Assembly: GCF_900156345.1 (NCBI RefSeq)
Contig: NZ_FTPP01000004.1
Coordinates: 248,001 to 312,000 of the forward strand
DNA from: Pontibacter indicus
GTDB taxonomy: Bacteria; Bacteroidota; Bacteroidia; Cytophagales; Hymenobacteraceae
DNA: 64,000 bases
Direction of reading: 5' to 3'
Shown: in pieces, positions 8,306 to 16,165 of the stretch
Position numbering within the stretch: position 1 is the first letter of the stretch
How the letters are laid out: each line of letters starts with the position of its first letter
The notes under the pieces: model-generated
What the model saw: the letters and a program-made list of their open reading frames with translations, nothing else
Told to the model about the DNA's origin: nothing
The model's database searches: none
Position numbers and translations under genes: made by a program

Positions 8306-8479
8306 CTATCGCCCATGCCTCCGAATATTCCACCACGTGTTGAAAATAGCCAGCGCCAGGCCAGCTCCGATAAAGGCCCAACCGATGTATTTGTTTTCAA
8401 AAAAATGCCCGATGCTGATAACAGCACCCGTCACAGCTAACAGCACCGCGACAAATCCGACTAGGTTGAATGATTTCAT
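8306..8479 (-). CDS. 57-residue two-helix membrane protein
   Basis: A short frame that reads MKSFNLVGFVAVLLAVTG at the start, has a charged turn HFFENKYIG, a second hydrophobic helix (WAFIGAGLALAIFNTWW) and ends NIRRHGR. Two membrane helices, a basic cytoplasmic end and an ATG start argue for a real small membrane protein. Hairpin membrane proteins of 50-60 residues are common in Bacteroidota and usually lack an assigned function. An AGGTATA copy lies ten bases upstream of the start. Confidence 0.65.
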   Translation of the reverse strand: MKSFNLVGFVAVLLAVTGAVISIGHFFENKYIGWAFIGAGLALAIFNTWWNIRRHGR

Positions 8480-8605
8480 AGGCTTACTACAGGTATAGGT
8501 ATGAGCAAGGGCACATGTATTGCCAGAGTAAGTTACATAGAATTTCCTATATGTTCTTCCAAGTCTACCATAATTTTCCCTGTATTGGTTGCCTCGTTTC
8601 CGAAC

Positions 8606-8645
8606 CTTCCAACTTTTTAACTCTCTAACCCCTCAACTCTCCAAC
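8606..8645. repeat. Low-complexity AACTTTCTAAC-type repeat
   Basis: A run of near-heptameric pyrimidine-rich units (CCAACTTTTTAACTCTCTAA and onwards to CTCAACTCTCC). The complementary form (GTTGAGGGGTTAGGG) appears at 22672-22688. Such runs are frequent between genes in this phylum. It lies just past the stop codon of the beta-helix gene. Confidence 0.6.
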
Positions 8646-10319
8646 TCAAAACAGCTCCTTCAGCCATTGAAAAAACTTAGGGCGGGTATAGGCAACGGCG
8701 CCCATATCGGGTGCAGCGGCTGATTCAATTTGATTGCCGATGATGTCTTTTGTGACTTTAGCAAATGAAGCAGGCATAGGCAAGGCTATACCTTGGTAGA
8801 TCAGCGGGGATTTTCTCTGCAGGCTATACCTGTCGGCAAGTTTTTGCAGATCAATTGGGTAACCGAGGGTGCCTGCCTTGCCGGGCGCTGTGAGTCTGGG
8901 ATCGGCGGCTATACCTGTCAAGCGGCCGATCAGGTGCTCCTGGCCCGTGCCTTTGCTGAAGTCCTGTAAGGAGCTATACCTGTTTTCGCCCCACTCAAAG
9001 GTATAATTCCCGTTTTCACTGAACCAGGCGTTCTGCTGAAATACGACATCGAGCGCAACCGTATCGGGGGCAACAACCATAGGAGCGCCGTTGCGGCTGT
9101 AGAAAATGTTGTTGAAAAACCGGACGTTGTGGTGGCCGCCGCTTTTGAAGAACACGCCGCCGCCGGAAGGGGCCACCGCGCTGTCGGCAAAGATGGTGTT
9201 GTTGTACACGAGCAAATCCAGGTTTCCACTCCGTTTGTGGTTCTCCACCCACAGCGTAATGCCCTTGTAGTCGTTTTTGCGACCGTCGTTTTCCGAAATA
9301 TTGTACCGGATGATGTTGTTGCGCATCGGCCGTGCCCACTCAAACTGCGCGATCAGAAAACCGGCCCCGTCGTTGTCGTGCGAGTAGTTGTATTGCATCA
9401 CGGAGTTGGTCACGCCGCCATCCAGGTCAAAACCTCCGCCGTCGCAGCCGCTGCCCGCGCTCATGTTGTAGGCTTCGTTGTACTGGATGGCGATGTTGTT
9501 GGCGTCCCAGGCCCAAATACCGATCGGCCCGCCGCAGTTTTTGTTCTGCATGCCCGAGGTATGGACCACGCTGTGCTCGATGGTGCCGCCGTCCACGTCC
9601 GACAGCACAATGCCACTGCCGCTATGCTTGTCGGGCAGAATCAGTCCGTATACTTTATACACATGGCAGTGCCCGACATAAATGTTGCGGTGCGCGTAGC
9701 CGGTCTTGGTATGGTCGAATTCTCCAAAAACGTTGATGCCCACCGAGTCGATGTCGTGCACCATGGCCTGCGTGATGCGGGCGTCGCGAAAGCCGCTGTT
9801 GCCCTTCCAGGCACCCAAGGTTATACCTGATTTCCGGAAACCGCTCACCTCCACCTGGTCTATCACAATGTGCTGCAGCTGGACATCGCCAGGCAGGTCG
9901 TTATAGAACAGAATGCCGTGGTTCGTGTTGCGGGTATAGCCGCTGCCCCTAAAGTTGAGGTTCCGGATTTCTATACCTGCCACGTTGTGCGCATAGAAGC
10001 CATAGCCTATGCCAGCATCGACGGTGGCGCGACCATCACCATAAGAGCTGAGAACAAGCGGAGCCCCGTCTCCTGAAAGATTGTCCTGATGAAAGTAAAG
10101 GCCGCCTGCAAAGGTATAGCCGCCCTCGAGCAGGAGTGTGTCGCCCGGGCTGTACCGGTGGCTGTTCGCCCGTTCAAGGCTGCGCCAGGCGGAAGCGGGT
10201 GAGGTGCCCAAGTTGGCGTCATCACCTTTGGGGCTGATGTAATAGGTGTGCGCCAAGGTATAGGGTGCTGTGCTGAGGTATAGGCAGGTATAAAAAAGAA
10301 GCGCCAGGGCCAGTTTCAT
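8646..10319 (-). CDS. Secreted right-handed parallel beta-helix protein
   Basis: A 557-residue exported protein with signal peptide ending near TLAHT. Residue 30 onwards starts with the typical YYISPKGDDANLGTSPASAW element of secreted polysaccharide-active beta-helix proteins (pectate-lyase fold). The middle repeats the helical rungs (IRNLNFRGSGY, IVIDQVEVSGF, IQYNEAYNMS, VMQYNYSHDNDGAGF, NIIRYNISENDG), with rows of Asn and Gly. It may be a polysaccharide lyase or glycosidase; I cannot name the substrate or catalytic residues. It ends QWLKELF. The start is the ATG at 10319. Confidence 0.85.
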   Translation of the reverse strand: MKLALALLFYTCLYLSTAPYTLAHTYYISPKGDDANLGTSPASAWRSLERANSHRYSPGDTLLLEGGYTFAGGLYFHQDNLSGDGAPLVLSSYGDGRATVDAGIGYGFYAHNVAGIEIRNLNFRGSGYTRNTNHGILFYNDLPGDVQLQHIVIDQVEVSGFRKSGITLGAWKGNSGFRDARITQAMVHDIDSVGINVFGEFDHTKTGYAHRNIYVGHCHVYKVYGLILPDKHSGSGIVLSDVDGGTIEHSVVHTSGMQNKNCGGPIGIWAWDANNIAIQYNEAYNMSAGSGCDGGGFDLDGGVTNSVMQYNYSHDNDGAGFLIAQFEWARPMRNNIIRYNISENDGRKNDYKGITLWVENHKRSGNLDLLVYNNTIFADSAVAPSGGGVFFKSGGHHNVRFFNNIFYSRNGAPMVVAPDTVALDVVFQQNAWFSENGNYTFEWGENRYSSLQDFSKGTGQEHLIGRLTGIAADPRLTAPGKAGTLGYPIDLQKLADRYSLQRKSPLIYQGIALPMPASFAKVTKDIIGNQIESAAAPDMGAVAYTRPKFFQWLKELF

Positions 10320-10364
10320 AGTCAAGAGTGTTCAGGTACAGGTATAGCCGGTTGGTGGTGGTAG

Positions 10365-12242
10365 CTATACCTGTACGGCTTGGTCTGTGGCCTCGCTGCC
10401 GGGCATGGCCAGTTCCGATACGTGTAAGGGGCGCAGCATGGATGTTTTCTTGTGCTGGTGCTCCTGCATTCGTTTCAGGATGTCGTCGAGCAACTCCACG
10501 GCCCGCAGCACAAAAGGCCCTTTGTTGAGCATCACGCAGTCTGCCCGCTGCGACATGGCAGCGTCCGTGATCTCGGCCCTGGACGGACGCCCCTTCTTGG
10601 CCAGCGACTCGAGCACCTGCGTGGCCCACACCACCGGTATGTGTGCGGCCTCCGTTATCCACAGGATCTCCTCTTGCACTTCGGCCAGTCGCTGCCAGCC
10701 GCACTCCACGGCCAGGTCGCCGCGGGCGATCATCACACCCACGGGGTGGTTCTTCATCACGGTCAGGAGCAAATGGGGCAGGTGGCGGAAGCCTTCTTTC
10801 GTCTCGATTTTGAGGATGATGCCCAGGCGGGGCGGTGCTTTGAGCCGTTTCAGTTCCTTGTGCAGCGCCTCAATCATCTCGGGGTGGTTCACAAACGAAA
10901 GACTGACAATATCGGCATGCTTTACCACAAAGGCCAGGTGCTCGCGGTCCTGCTCCGAGAGTCCGTTCAGTTGCAGGTCGCTTTCGGGCAGGTTGATGCC
11001 CTTGTCGTGCATCAGGCGGCTTCCCGATTCTTTGGCTTCCGTGATTTTCACGAGCAGATTATCATCGCTCACGTTCATGATCACGCCCGCTATTTTGCCG
11101 TCGTCGAACAGAATCGGCTGACCGGCCTTCGCCCGGCTGAACACCTCGGGCAAGGTGCAGGCAATGTGCGCGGGTTTCACGATGTGGCCTTCGGCATCGT
11201 AGAGGGCGGGCTCACCGGCTTCCTCGGCTTTGGTAAGGATCAGCAAATTGTCCTTGCGCAGGTAGATGGGCGCCACACTGGAAGGCAAGTCGCCTACTTC
11301 GGTGCTGCGCTTGAGGGCGCTCTTTTTATTGATGGTGAGCTTGGTGCCCGTGCCGAGGTATGAGGTCTTGAAAAGGTGCGCGATCACGCCTTTCTCCTTG
11401 CGCTGCATTACCGTGAAAGAGCGCTTGCGGCCACGCGTATCCCGGAACTTGAGCACGTCGCCTTCCTGCAACTGGGCCACCCAGGCCTCATCGACGGGCA
11501 GGCTGGCGTCTGTGGGTACATCGCTCTCCACGCCGGCAGGGGCAAGCCATACCTTGGCGGGCGACACCAGCTGGCCCAGCTCGTTCTGGATCGGGCGGAT
11601 GGGCAGCAGGGCAGGACCGGGTTTGAGCGGACCTGTGCGCAGTTTGGGCCCCATCAGGTCCATCAGAATCTTGCAGCTGCGGCCCGTTTCCTTCTCCGCC
11701 TTCCGGATGGATTGCACCATGGCTCCCCATACCTGCTCGTCGTCGTGGGCGCAGTTGATGCGGGCGCAGTCCATACCTGCCAGCAGCATGCGCTTGACCA
11801 GTTCGTAGTCCTGGGCCAGCTCGGTGGAAAAGGTGACCATGATGCGGGTGCTGCGATCCTTAGGCCGTGCTCCCAGCAGTTCGCTCGTATGCTTTTCAAG
11901 CAACTCCACGCTTTCGGCATGCGATACAGGCGTAGGCTTATGTGTGGGTTTGCAGTCGAGCAGGTGACAGAGCATGTTGTGGACTGATTGCAGACTGGCC
12001 AGTACATGCCCCTCGGAACGACCCAGCGAGGAGAGCCCCAGACGGGCCAGGTTTTCCTGCAGCTTGCGGATGTCGTGCTGCCGCAGGGCCAGGTAGTGCA
12101 GCAGGTTGCGGGCGCTGGTGCGGAAAGAAGGATGCACGTCCTTGATGGCATGGGCAAACTTCTTTTCGAGTTTAAGCGCATCCTCGTGTAGCACGTCCAG
12201 CTGCGAAATCATCTCGCGAAGGTGTTTCTCGTCTGTATGCAT
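10365..12242 (-). CDS. Atypical pyruvate kinase with N-terminal helical extension
   Basis: A 625-residue protein. Residues 1-125 are a charged helical extension absent from canonical pyruvate kinase. Then come TRIMVTFSTELAQDYELVKRML (like the canonical start), DLMGPKLRTG (phosphate and metal loop), ILKIETKEGFRHL (catalytic Lys) and GVMIARGDLAVE. The canonical SGETA motif is replaced by MLNKGPF, and there is no C-terminal allosteric domain. Part of the B domain is expanded. This places it in the non-canonical long family sometimes labelled pyruvate kinase in cyanobacteria and others. Phosphoenolpyruvate chemistry is likely but not shown. The start is ATG 12242. Confidence 0.85.
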   Translation of the reverse strand: MHTDEKHLREMISQLDVLHEDALKLEKKFAHAIKDVHPSFRTSARNLLHYLALRQHDIRKLQENLARLGLSSLGRSEGHVLASLQSVHNMLCHLLDCKPTHKPTPVSHAESVELLEKHTSELLGARPKDRSTRIMVTFSTELAQDYELVKRMLLAGMDCARINCAHDDEQVWGAMVQSIRKAEKETGRSCKILMDLMGPKLRTGPLKPGPALLPIRPIQNELGQLVSPAKVWLAPAGVESDVPTDASLPVDEAWVAQLQEGDVLKFRDTRGRKRSFTVMQRKEKGVIAHLFKTSYLGTGTKLTINKKSALKRSTEVGDLPSSVAPIYLRKDNLLILTKAEEAGEPALYDAEGHIVKPAHIACTLPEVFSRAKAGQPILFDDGKIAGVIMNVSDDNLLVKITEAKESGSRLMHDKGINLPESDLQLNGLSEQDREHLAFVVKHADIVSLSFVNHPEMIEALHKELKRLKAPPRLGIILKIETKEGFRHLPHLLLTVMKNHPVGVMIARGDLAVECGWQRLAEVQEEILWITEAAHIPVVWATQVLESLAKKGRPSRAEITDAAMSQRADCVMLNKGPFVLRAVELLDDILKRMQEHQHKKTSMLRPLHVSELAMPGSEATDQAVQV

Positions 12243-12336
12243 GGTGTTAAAAGGTATAAGCAACAGGCCAAAGGTGGTTCATATTTATCCAACTCACTGG
12301 CATACTATCAAACTGCAGACTTGAGCGCAGGGTTTT

Positions 12337-13281
12337 TCAAAAGCTGTTTTCCATGGCTCTGTGCAGCGAACCAGGGCTCCAGTAGCCGCTCGCAATTATC
12401 CGGCGGATGCTGTGCAGCGGGTCCTGCGGGTCACGCTTGCCGGCCAGCTGGAAAGCCGCCACCATGCCACGCTGCTTCAGTTCAGGAATGGCCTCGGGGT
12501 TCCAGAGCCCGAAGGGGTAGGCGAAAAACTCGGTTGGCTTGCCCGTGATCTCGGTCAGCTGCCGCGAGGGTTTTTCGACCTGCGTTATCCAGTCCTGTCC
12601 TTGGTATTTCTTTACGTTCTGATGGTCCCAGGTATGGGATCCGATCAGGTGCCCCCTGTCCGACAGCTCCTTCACCTGCGCCCTGGTCATGTAGTTGGGC
12701 CGGCCAAGCGATACGGTCATGATAAAGAACACGCCTTTGAAACCGTACTTCTCGAGCTCCGGCGCGGCCACCGTGTATTGCCCCAGGCTGGTGTCGTCGA
12801 AGGTGAGCATCACAGGTTTTTCGGGAAGCGGAGCGCCTGTGGTGAGGTAGGTTAGCAACTGGTCGGGCAGCACGGTCTGGTAGCCGCTATCGGCCAGCAT
12901 TTTGATGTGGTCTTTGAAGCGATCCTCGGGTATAATGTAGTCTTTGGCCTGCTTGGAGTCTTTCTCGCGCCAGTCACGCACCTGGTGGTAGCACAAGATC
13001 GGTACCTGCTTGCGGGCGATGATAGTTTCGGCGTCGGCTATGGAGTTGGCTATAGCCGTGACAGGTTGAGCCGACTCAGCAGGTATAGCGGCCTGCAGAC
13101 TGAGGCTGTCAGGTGCAGGTATAGTAACTTCTGCTGGATATGAAGTTGCAGGTATAGCCGCCTCGACAGGGGAAGTGGTTTCAGCAGTCTTTCCTTCCCG
13201 TATGCAGGCGGAGAAACTGATCGACAAAGCGGAAAATAACGCGAAAAAAGGTAAGCGCAAGCGGGTGTAAGGGTATTTCAT
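12337..13281 (-). CDS. Polysaccharide deacetylase (NodB) lipoprotein
   Basis: A 314-residue lipoprotein (lipobox FSAC, Cys26). Residues 35-85 are a linker of Ala, Ile, Pro and Ser; its AIPA and TIPA units come directly from CTATACCTGCA copies in the DNA. Residues 90-314 are a NodB deacetylase: LCYHQVR, the TFDD motif (Asp162-Asp163), the zinc motif SHTWDH (His216, His220), and FAYPFG. It should remove acetyl groups from cell-wall or exopolysaccharide sugars at the periplasmic face. It sits 94 bases upstream of the pyruvate kinase gene on the same strand. Confidence 0.88.
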   Translation of the reverse strand: MKYPYTRLRLPFFALFSALSISFSACIREGKTAETTSPVEAAIPATSYPAEVTIPAPDSLSLQAAIPAESAQPVTAIANSIADAETIIARKQVPILCYHQVRDWREKDSKQAKDYIIPEDRFKDHIKMLADSGYQTVLPDQLLTYLTTGAPLPEKPVMLTFDDTSLGQYTVAAPELEKYGFKGVFFIMTVSLGRPNYMTRAQVKELSDRGHLIGSHTWDHQNVKKYQGQDWITQVEKPSRQLTEITGKPTEFFAYPFGLWNPEAIPELKQRGMVAAFQLAGKRDPQDPLHSIRRIIASGYWSPGSLHRAMENSF

Positions 13282-13628
13282 GGTAAGTGTAGGTTAGCAA
13301 TCATTTGACGCCGGACATTGTGGCCTCCTTCTCGACCAGCGTTACGTTTCGCTACTCCTGCCGGCGTTCATTTGCACTTCACCAAAGTTCCGTTCGTCAA
13401 GAGCTCTTTTGTCAGATAGTCCTTTGCTCTATGACTGAAGTTCTTTTATTCAGGATTTTTCTGCCAAGACCGGAAGGTTTCGTAAACGCAATAATAATAG
13501 CCATTTTTTACCTGCTTTCCCAGTAAGGGAGGTCAAAATCTGGCAGGCATTTGTAAGTAAAAAATGCTACCTTAAGCTATCGTTTGCAAGCCATTCCTGT
13601 AAAACACAACCTATACCTGAAACCACCT
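13282..13628. other. Divergent intergenic region, deacetylase / glpD
   Basis: A 347-base gap between divergent genes. It should hold two promoters, but no exact TAnnTTTG box is present; the closest for glpD is TATCGTTTG near 13578. A CTATACCT copy lies 10-20 bases before the glpD start. I see no hairpin, RNA gene or open frame of note. Confidence 0.5.
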
Positions 13629-15251
13629 ATGCCAGCCATTCCGTTTACCCGCAAGGCCATGCTGCGCCAGCTTTCCGAAGTGCCCGAGTGGGATGTGCTC
13701 GTGATTGGCGGTGGCTCCACCGGTTTGGGTACAGCGTTGGATGCCGCCTCCCGCGGGTATAAAACGCTGTTGCTGGAACAGTCCGATTTTGCCAAAGGCA
13801 CCTCGAGTCGCAGTACCAAGCTGGTGCATGGCGGGGTACGTTACCTGGCGCAGGGAGACATCCGGCTGGTGTTCGAGGCGCTGCGGGAGCGGGGCCTCCT
13901 GTTGCGAAACGCCCCCCATGTAGTAAAAGTGCAGCCCTTCGTGATCCTTTGCTATACCTGGTGGCAGCGTTTCTTTTATGGCGCCGGACTCACGCTCTAC
14001 GATCTGCTGGCGGGCAGGTATAGCCTGGGCCGCACCACCTGGTGGAGCCGCAAAAAAGTGCTGGAGCACCTCCCCAGTGCCAAACCCGAGAACCTAAAAG
14101 GTGGCATTGTGTACTACGACGGACAGTTTGACGACGCCCGCCTGGCCCTGAACCTGGCCCAGACCTGTGCCGAGCAAGGCGGCACGGTGCTGAATTATAC
14201 CCGCGTAACTGGTCTCACAAAAGATGCGGAAGGAAAAGTGAATGGCGTGGAAGTGCTGGACCTGGAAAGCGGCCAACACTATACCTTGCGGGCCAAGGCG
14301 GTAGTCAACGCTACGGGCGTTTACGTGGATGAAGTATTGCAACTCGATCAGCCCACCCAAAAACCGTTCGTGATGCCCAGTCAGGGCGTGCATGTGGTGC
14401 TTGATGAATCCTTTCTGCCTGGCGAGGTGGCCCTGATGATTCCCGAAACGCCCGATGGTCGCGTGCTCTTTGCCATCCCCTGGCAAGGCCATGTGCTGGT
14501 TGGTACCACCGACACGCCGCTGCAGCAACTGAGTCTGGAGCCTGTGGCGCTGGATGCTGAGATTGATTTTATCCTGCAAACCGCAGGACAGTACTTGCGG
14601 AAACCTCCGACCCGACAGGATGTGCTGAGTGTATTTGCAGGCCTACGCCCCCTGGCTGCCCCCGACAGCGAAACAGAAAAAACAAAAGAGATTTCCCGCA
14701 GTCACAAACTGTTGGTGGCACCATCCGGACTGGTCACCATCACCGGAGGCAAATGGACCACCTATCGGCAGATGGCTGAAGACACCGTAAATGCGGCTAT
14801 CCGGGTGGCGGGGCTGCCTGCTATACCTTGCCGCACAAAAAAGCTCCCCATCCACGGGGCCATACCTGCAGCAGCTATACCTATGCCGGGCGGCCGTGAT
14901 GAACTTGCAGGCTACGGATGCGACGCAGCCGCGCTACAGGCTTTGCAAAAGTCTGAGCCGGAACTAAACCAAAAGCTGCACACTGACTTCGACTATACCT
15001 TAGCAGCAGTAATTTGGGCGGTTCGCCATGAAATGGCCCGCACGGTGGAGGATGTGCTGGCCCGTCGCCTGCGGGTGTTGTTCCTGAATGCCCGCGCCGC
15101 GCTGGAAATGACGCCTATCGTAGCTGCAGTGATGGCTAGAGAGCTTAATCGGGACGAGGGGTGGCAGCAGGAGCAGGTTTTGGCTTTCGAGACCATTGCC
15201 AGGAACTACCTGCCGCAGGCTATCGAAAAGCCGATCATGCGGGCACTTTGA
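13629..15251 (+). CDS. glpD: FAD-dependent glycerol-3-phosphate dehydrogenase
   Basis: A 540-residue aerobic GlpD. It oxidises sn-glycerol 3-phosphate to dihydroxyacetone phosphate at the membrane and hands electrons to quinone. Seen: the FAD-binding IGGGSTGLGTALDAASRG near residues 23-40, the family signature KGTSSRSTKLVHGGVRYL, and the C-terminal DAO_C region with EMARTVEDVLARRLR. A variable stretch (LPAIPCRTKKLPIHGAIPAA) is built from three CTATACCT-like copies. The ATG at 13629 fits family starts; upstream in-frame codons are TTG. No glpK or glpF is adjacent. Confidence 0.95.
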   Translation: MPAIPFTRKAMLRQLSEVPEWDVLVIGGGSTGLGTALDAASRGYKTLLLEQSDFAKGTSSRSTKLVHGGVRYLAQGDIRLVFEALRERGLLLRNAPHVVKVQPFVILCYTWWQRFFYGAGLTLYDLLAGRYSLGRTTWWSRKKVLEHLPSAKPENLKGGIVYYDGQFDDARLALNLAQTCAEQGGTVLNYTRVTGLTKDAEGKVNGVEVLDLESGQHYTLRAKAVVNATGVYVDEVLQLDQPTQKPFVMPSQGVHVVLDESFLPGEVALMIPETPDGRVLFAIPWQGHVLVGTTDTPLQQLSLEPVALDAEIDFILQTAGQYLRKPPTRQDVLSVFAGLRPLAAPDSETEKTKEISRSHKLLVAPSGLVTITGGKWTTYRQMAEDTVNAAIRVAGLPAIPCRTKKLPIHGAIPAAAIPMPGGRDELAGYGCDAAALQALQKSEPELNQKLHTDFDYTLAAVIWAVRHEMARTVEDVLARRLRVLFLNARAALEMTPIVAAVMARELNRDEGWQQEQVLAFETIARNYLPQAIEKPIMRAL

Positions 15252-15290
15252 CGAAAATTTTCCGAAATTGCAGGAAAATTACCCTACCTC

Positions 15291-15923
15291 ATGCAACGAC
15301 CCATCAAATTCATCATAATGGCCGGCATCGCGCTGGTGCTCTTTTACTTTGTCCGCGAATCGTTCCTGAGCGACGACAATTACCTGATTCCGCTGAAAAA
15401 GGAGCGGGAAGAGAAAGACCTCTCGTTCCGGGGCCGCACCAATAGCCCATTTGAGGAGGCCGAGCGTCGCGCCTTTAAAAACCTGGTCTACTACGAGCCC
15501 AACCTCGACTACCGCGTGCGGGTGAAGCTGGAAGACATCGAACCAAAAGACACCGTGCACATGCCCATGACGAACGGCAGCACAGAGGCCTACCTACGTT
15601 ACGCCCTGGCTAATTTTGAGCTGAAGGGAGAGCCGCAGCGCCTGACGCTTTACAAAAAAATAAAAGAGGAGAAGGAGGAGCTGTTCGTGCCTTTCACAGA
15701 CAAAACCAACGGCTTCGACACCTATGGCGGCGGCCGCTACCTGGATGTACCGTTTCAGGAAGGTGCCAGAATGGTTACGCTCGACTTTAACCGCGCCTAC
15801 AGCCCATTCTGTGCCTATAACCCCGATTACGTGTGCCCCGTGCCACCCAAAGAAAATCGCCTGACTGTAGCTGTGGAGGCTGGCGAGAGAAACTACGAAA
15901 ACGCCCACCCTGTGGTGGAGTAG
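15291..15923 (+). CDS. DUF1684 family protein, membrane-anchored
   Basis: A 210-residue protein with one N-terminal hydrophobic segment (FIIMAGIALVLFYFV) and a DUF1684 domain ending with the highly conserved DFNRAYSPFCAYNPDYVCPVPPKENRL block. The family is a beta-rich fold of unknown function found in many bacteria; members often lie free in the cytoplasm, so the membrane anchor is a Bacteroidota variant. It follows glpD by 39 bases and may share its transcript. Confidence 0.88.
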   Translation: MQRPIKFIIMAGIALVLFYFVRESFLSDDNYLIPLKKEREEKDLSFRGRTNSPFEEAERRAFKNLVYYEPNLDYRVRVKLEDIEPKDTVHMPMTNGSTEAYLRYALANFELKGEPQRLTLYKKIKEEKEELFVPFTDKTNGFDTYGGGRYLDVPFQEGARMVTLDFNRAYSPFCAYNPDYVCPVPPKENRLTVAVEAGERNYENAHPVVE

Positions 15924-16106
15924 GGGCATTACAAACATAACAACACACCTATCACGTCGCACGAGGTCCGCAGATAGAACTCGACAAAGGACAAACGGCT
16001 TTTGGTGCTGTTACTGATTGCAGATCCGAAAGAGTGGTCAGTCTTTTGTCAGTTTAAAAAGTAATGCTACCTGATACGAGCTACGTGATACGATAAAAAT
16101 AATCCT

Positions 16107-16114
16107 TAATTTTG
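16107..16114 (+). promoter_or_regulatory. pheT promoter -7 box (TAATTTTG)
   Basis: An exact Bacteroidota -7 box (TAnnTTTG). Transcription should begin near 16121, leaving a leader of about 45 bases before the ATG at 16166. No clear TTTG lies 19-20 bases upstream, so the -33 element is weak or different. It supports the downstream start for pheT. Confidence 0.55.
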
Positions 16115-16165
16115 GGAATTGGCTCCCATGAGCGGGGCTACACCTTACAGAATAACCGAAACAAC

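Noticed and set aside
9129..11363. Long antisense frames opposite the beta-helix and pyruvate kinase genes
   Set aside because: Both overlap well supported genes and translate to His/Val-rich sequence with no family pattern.
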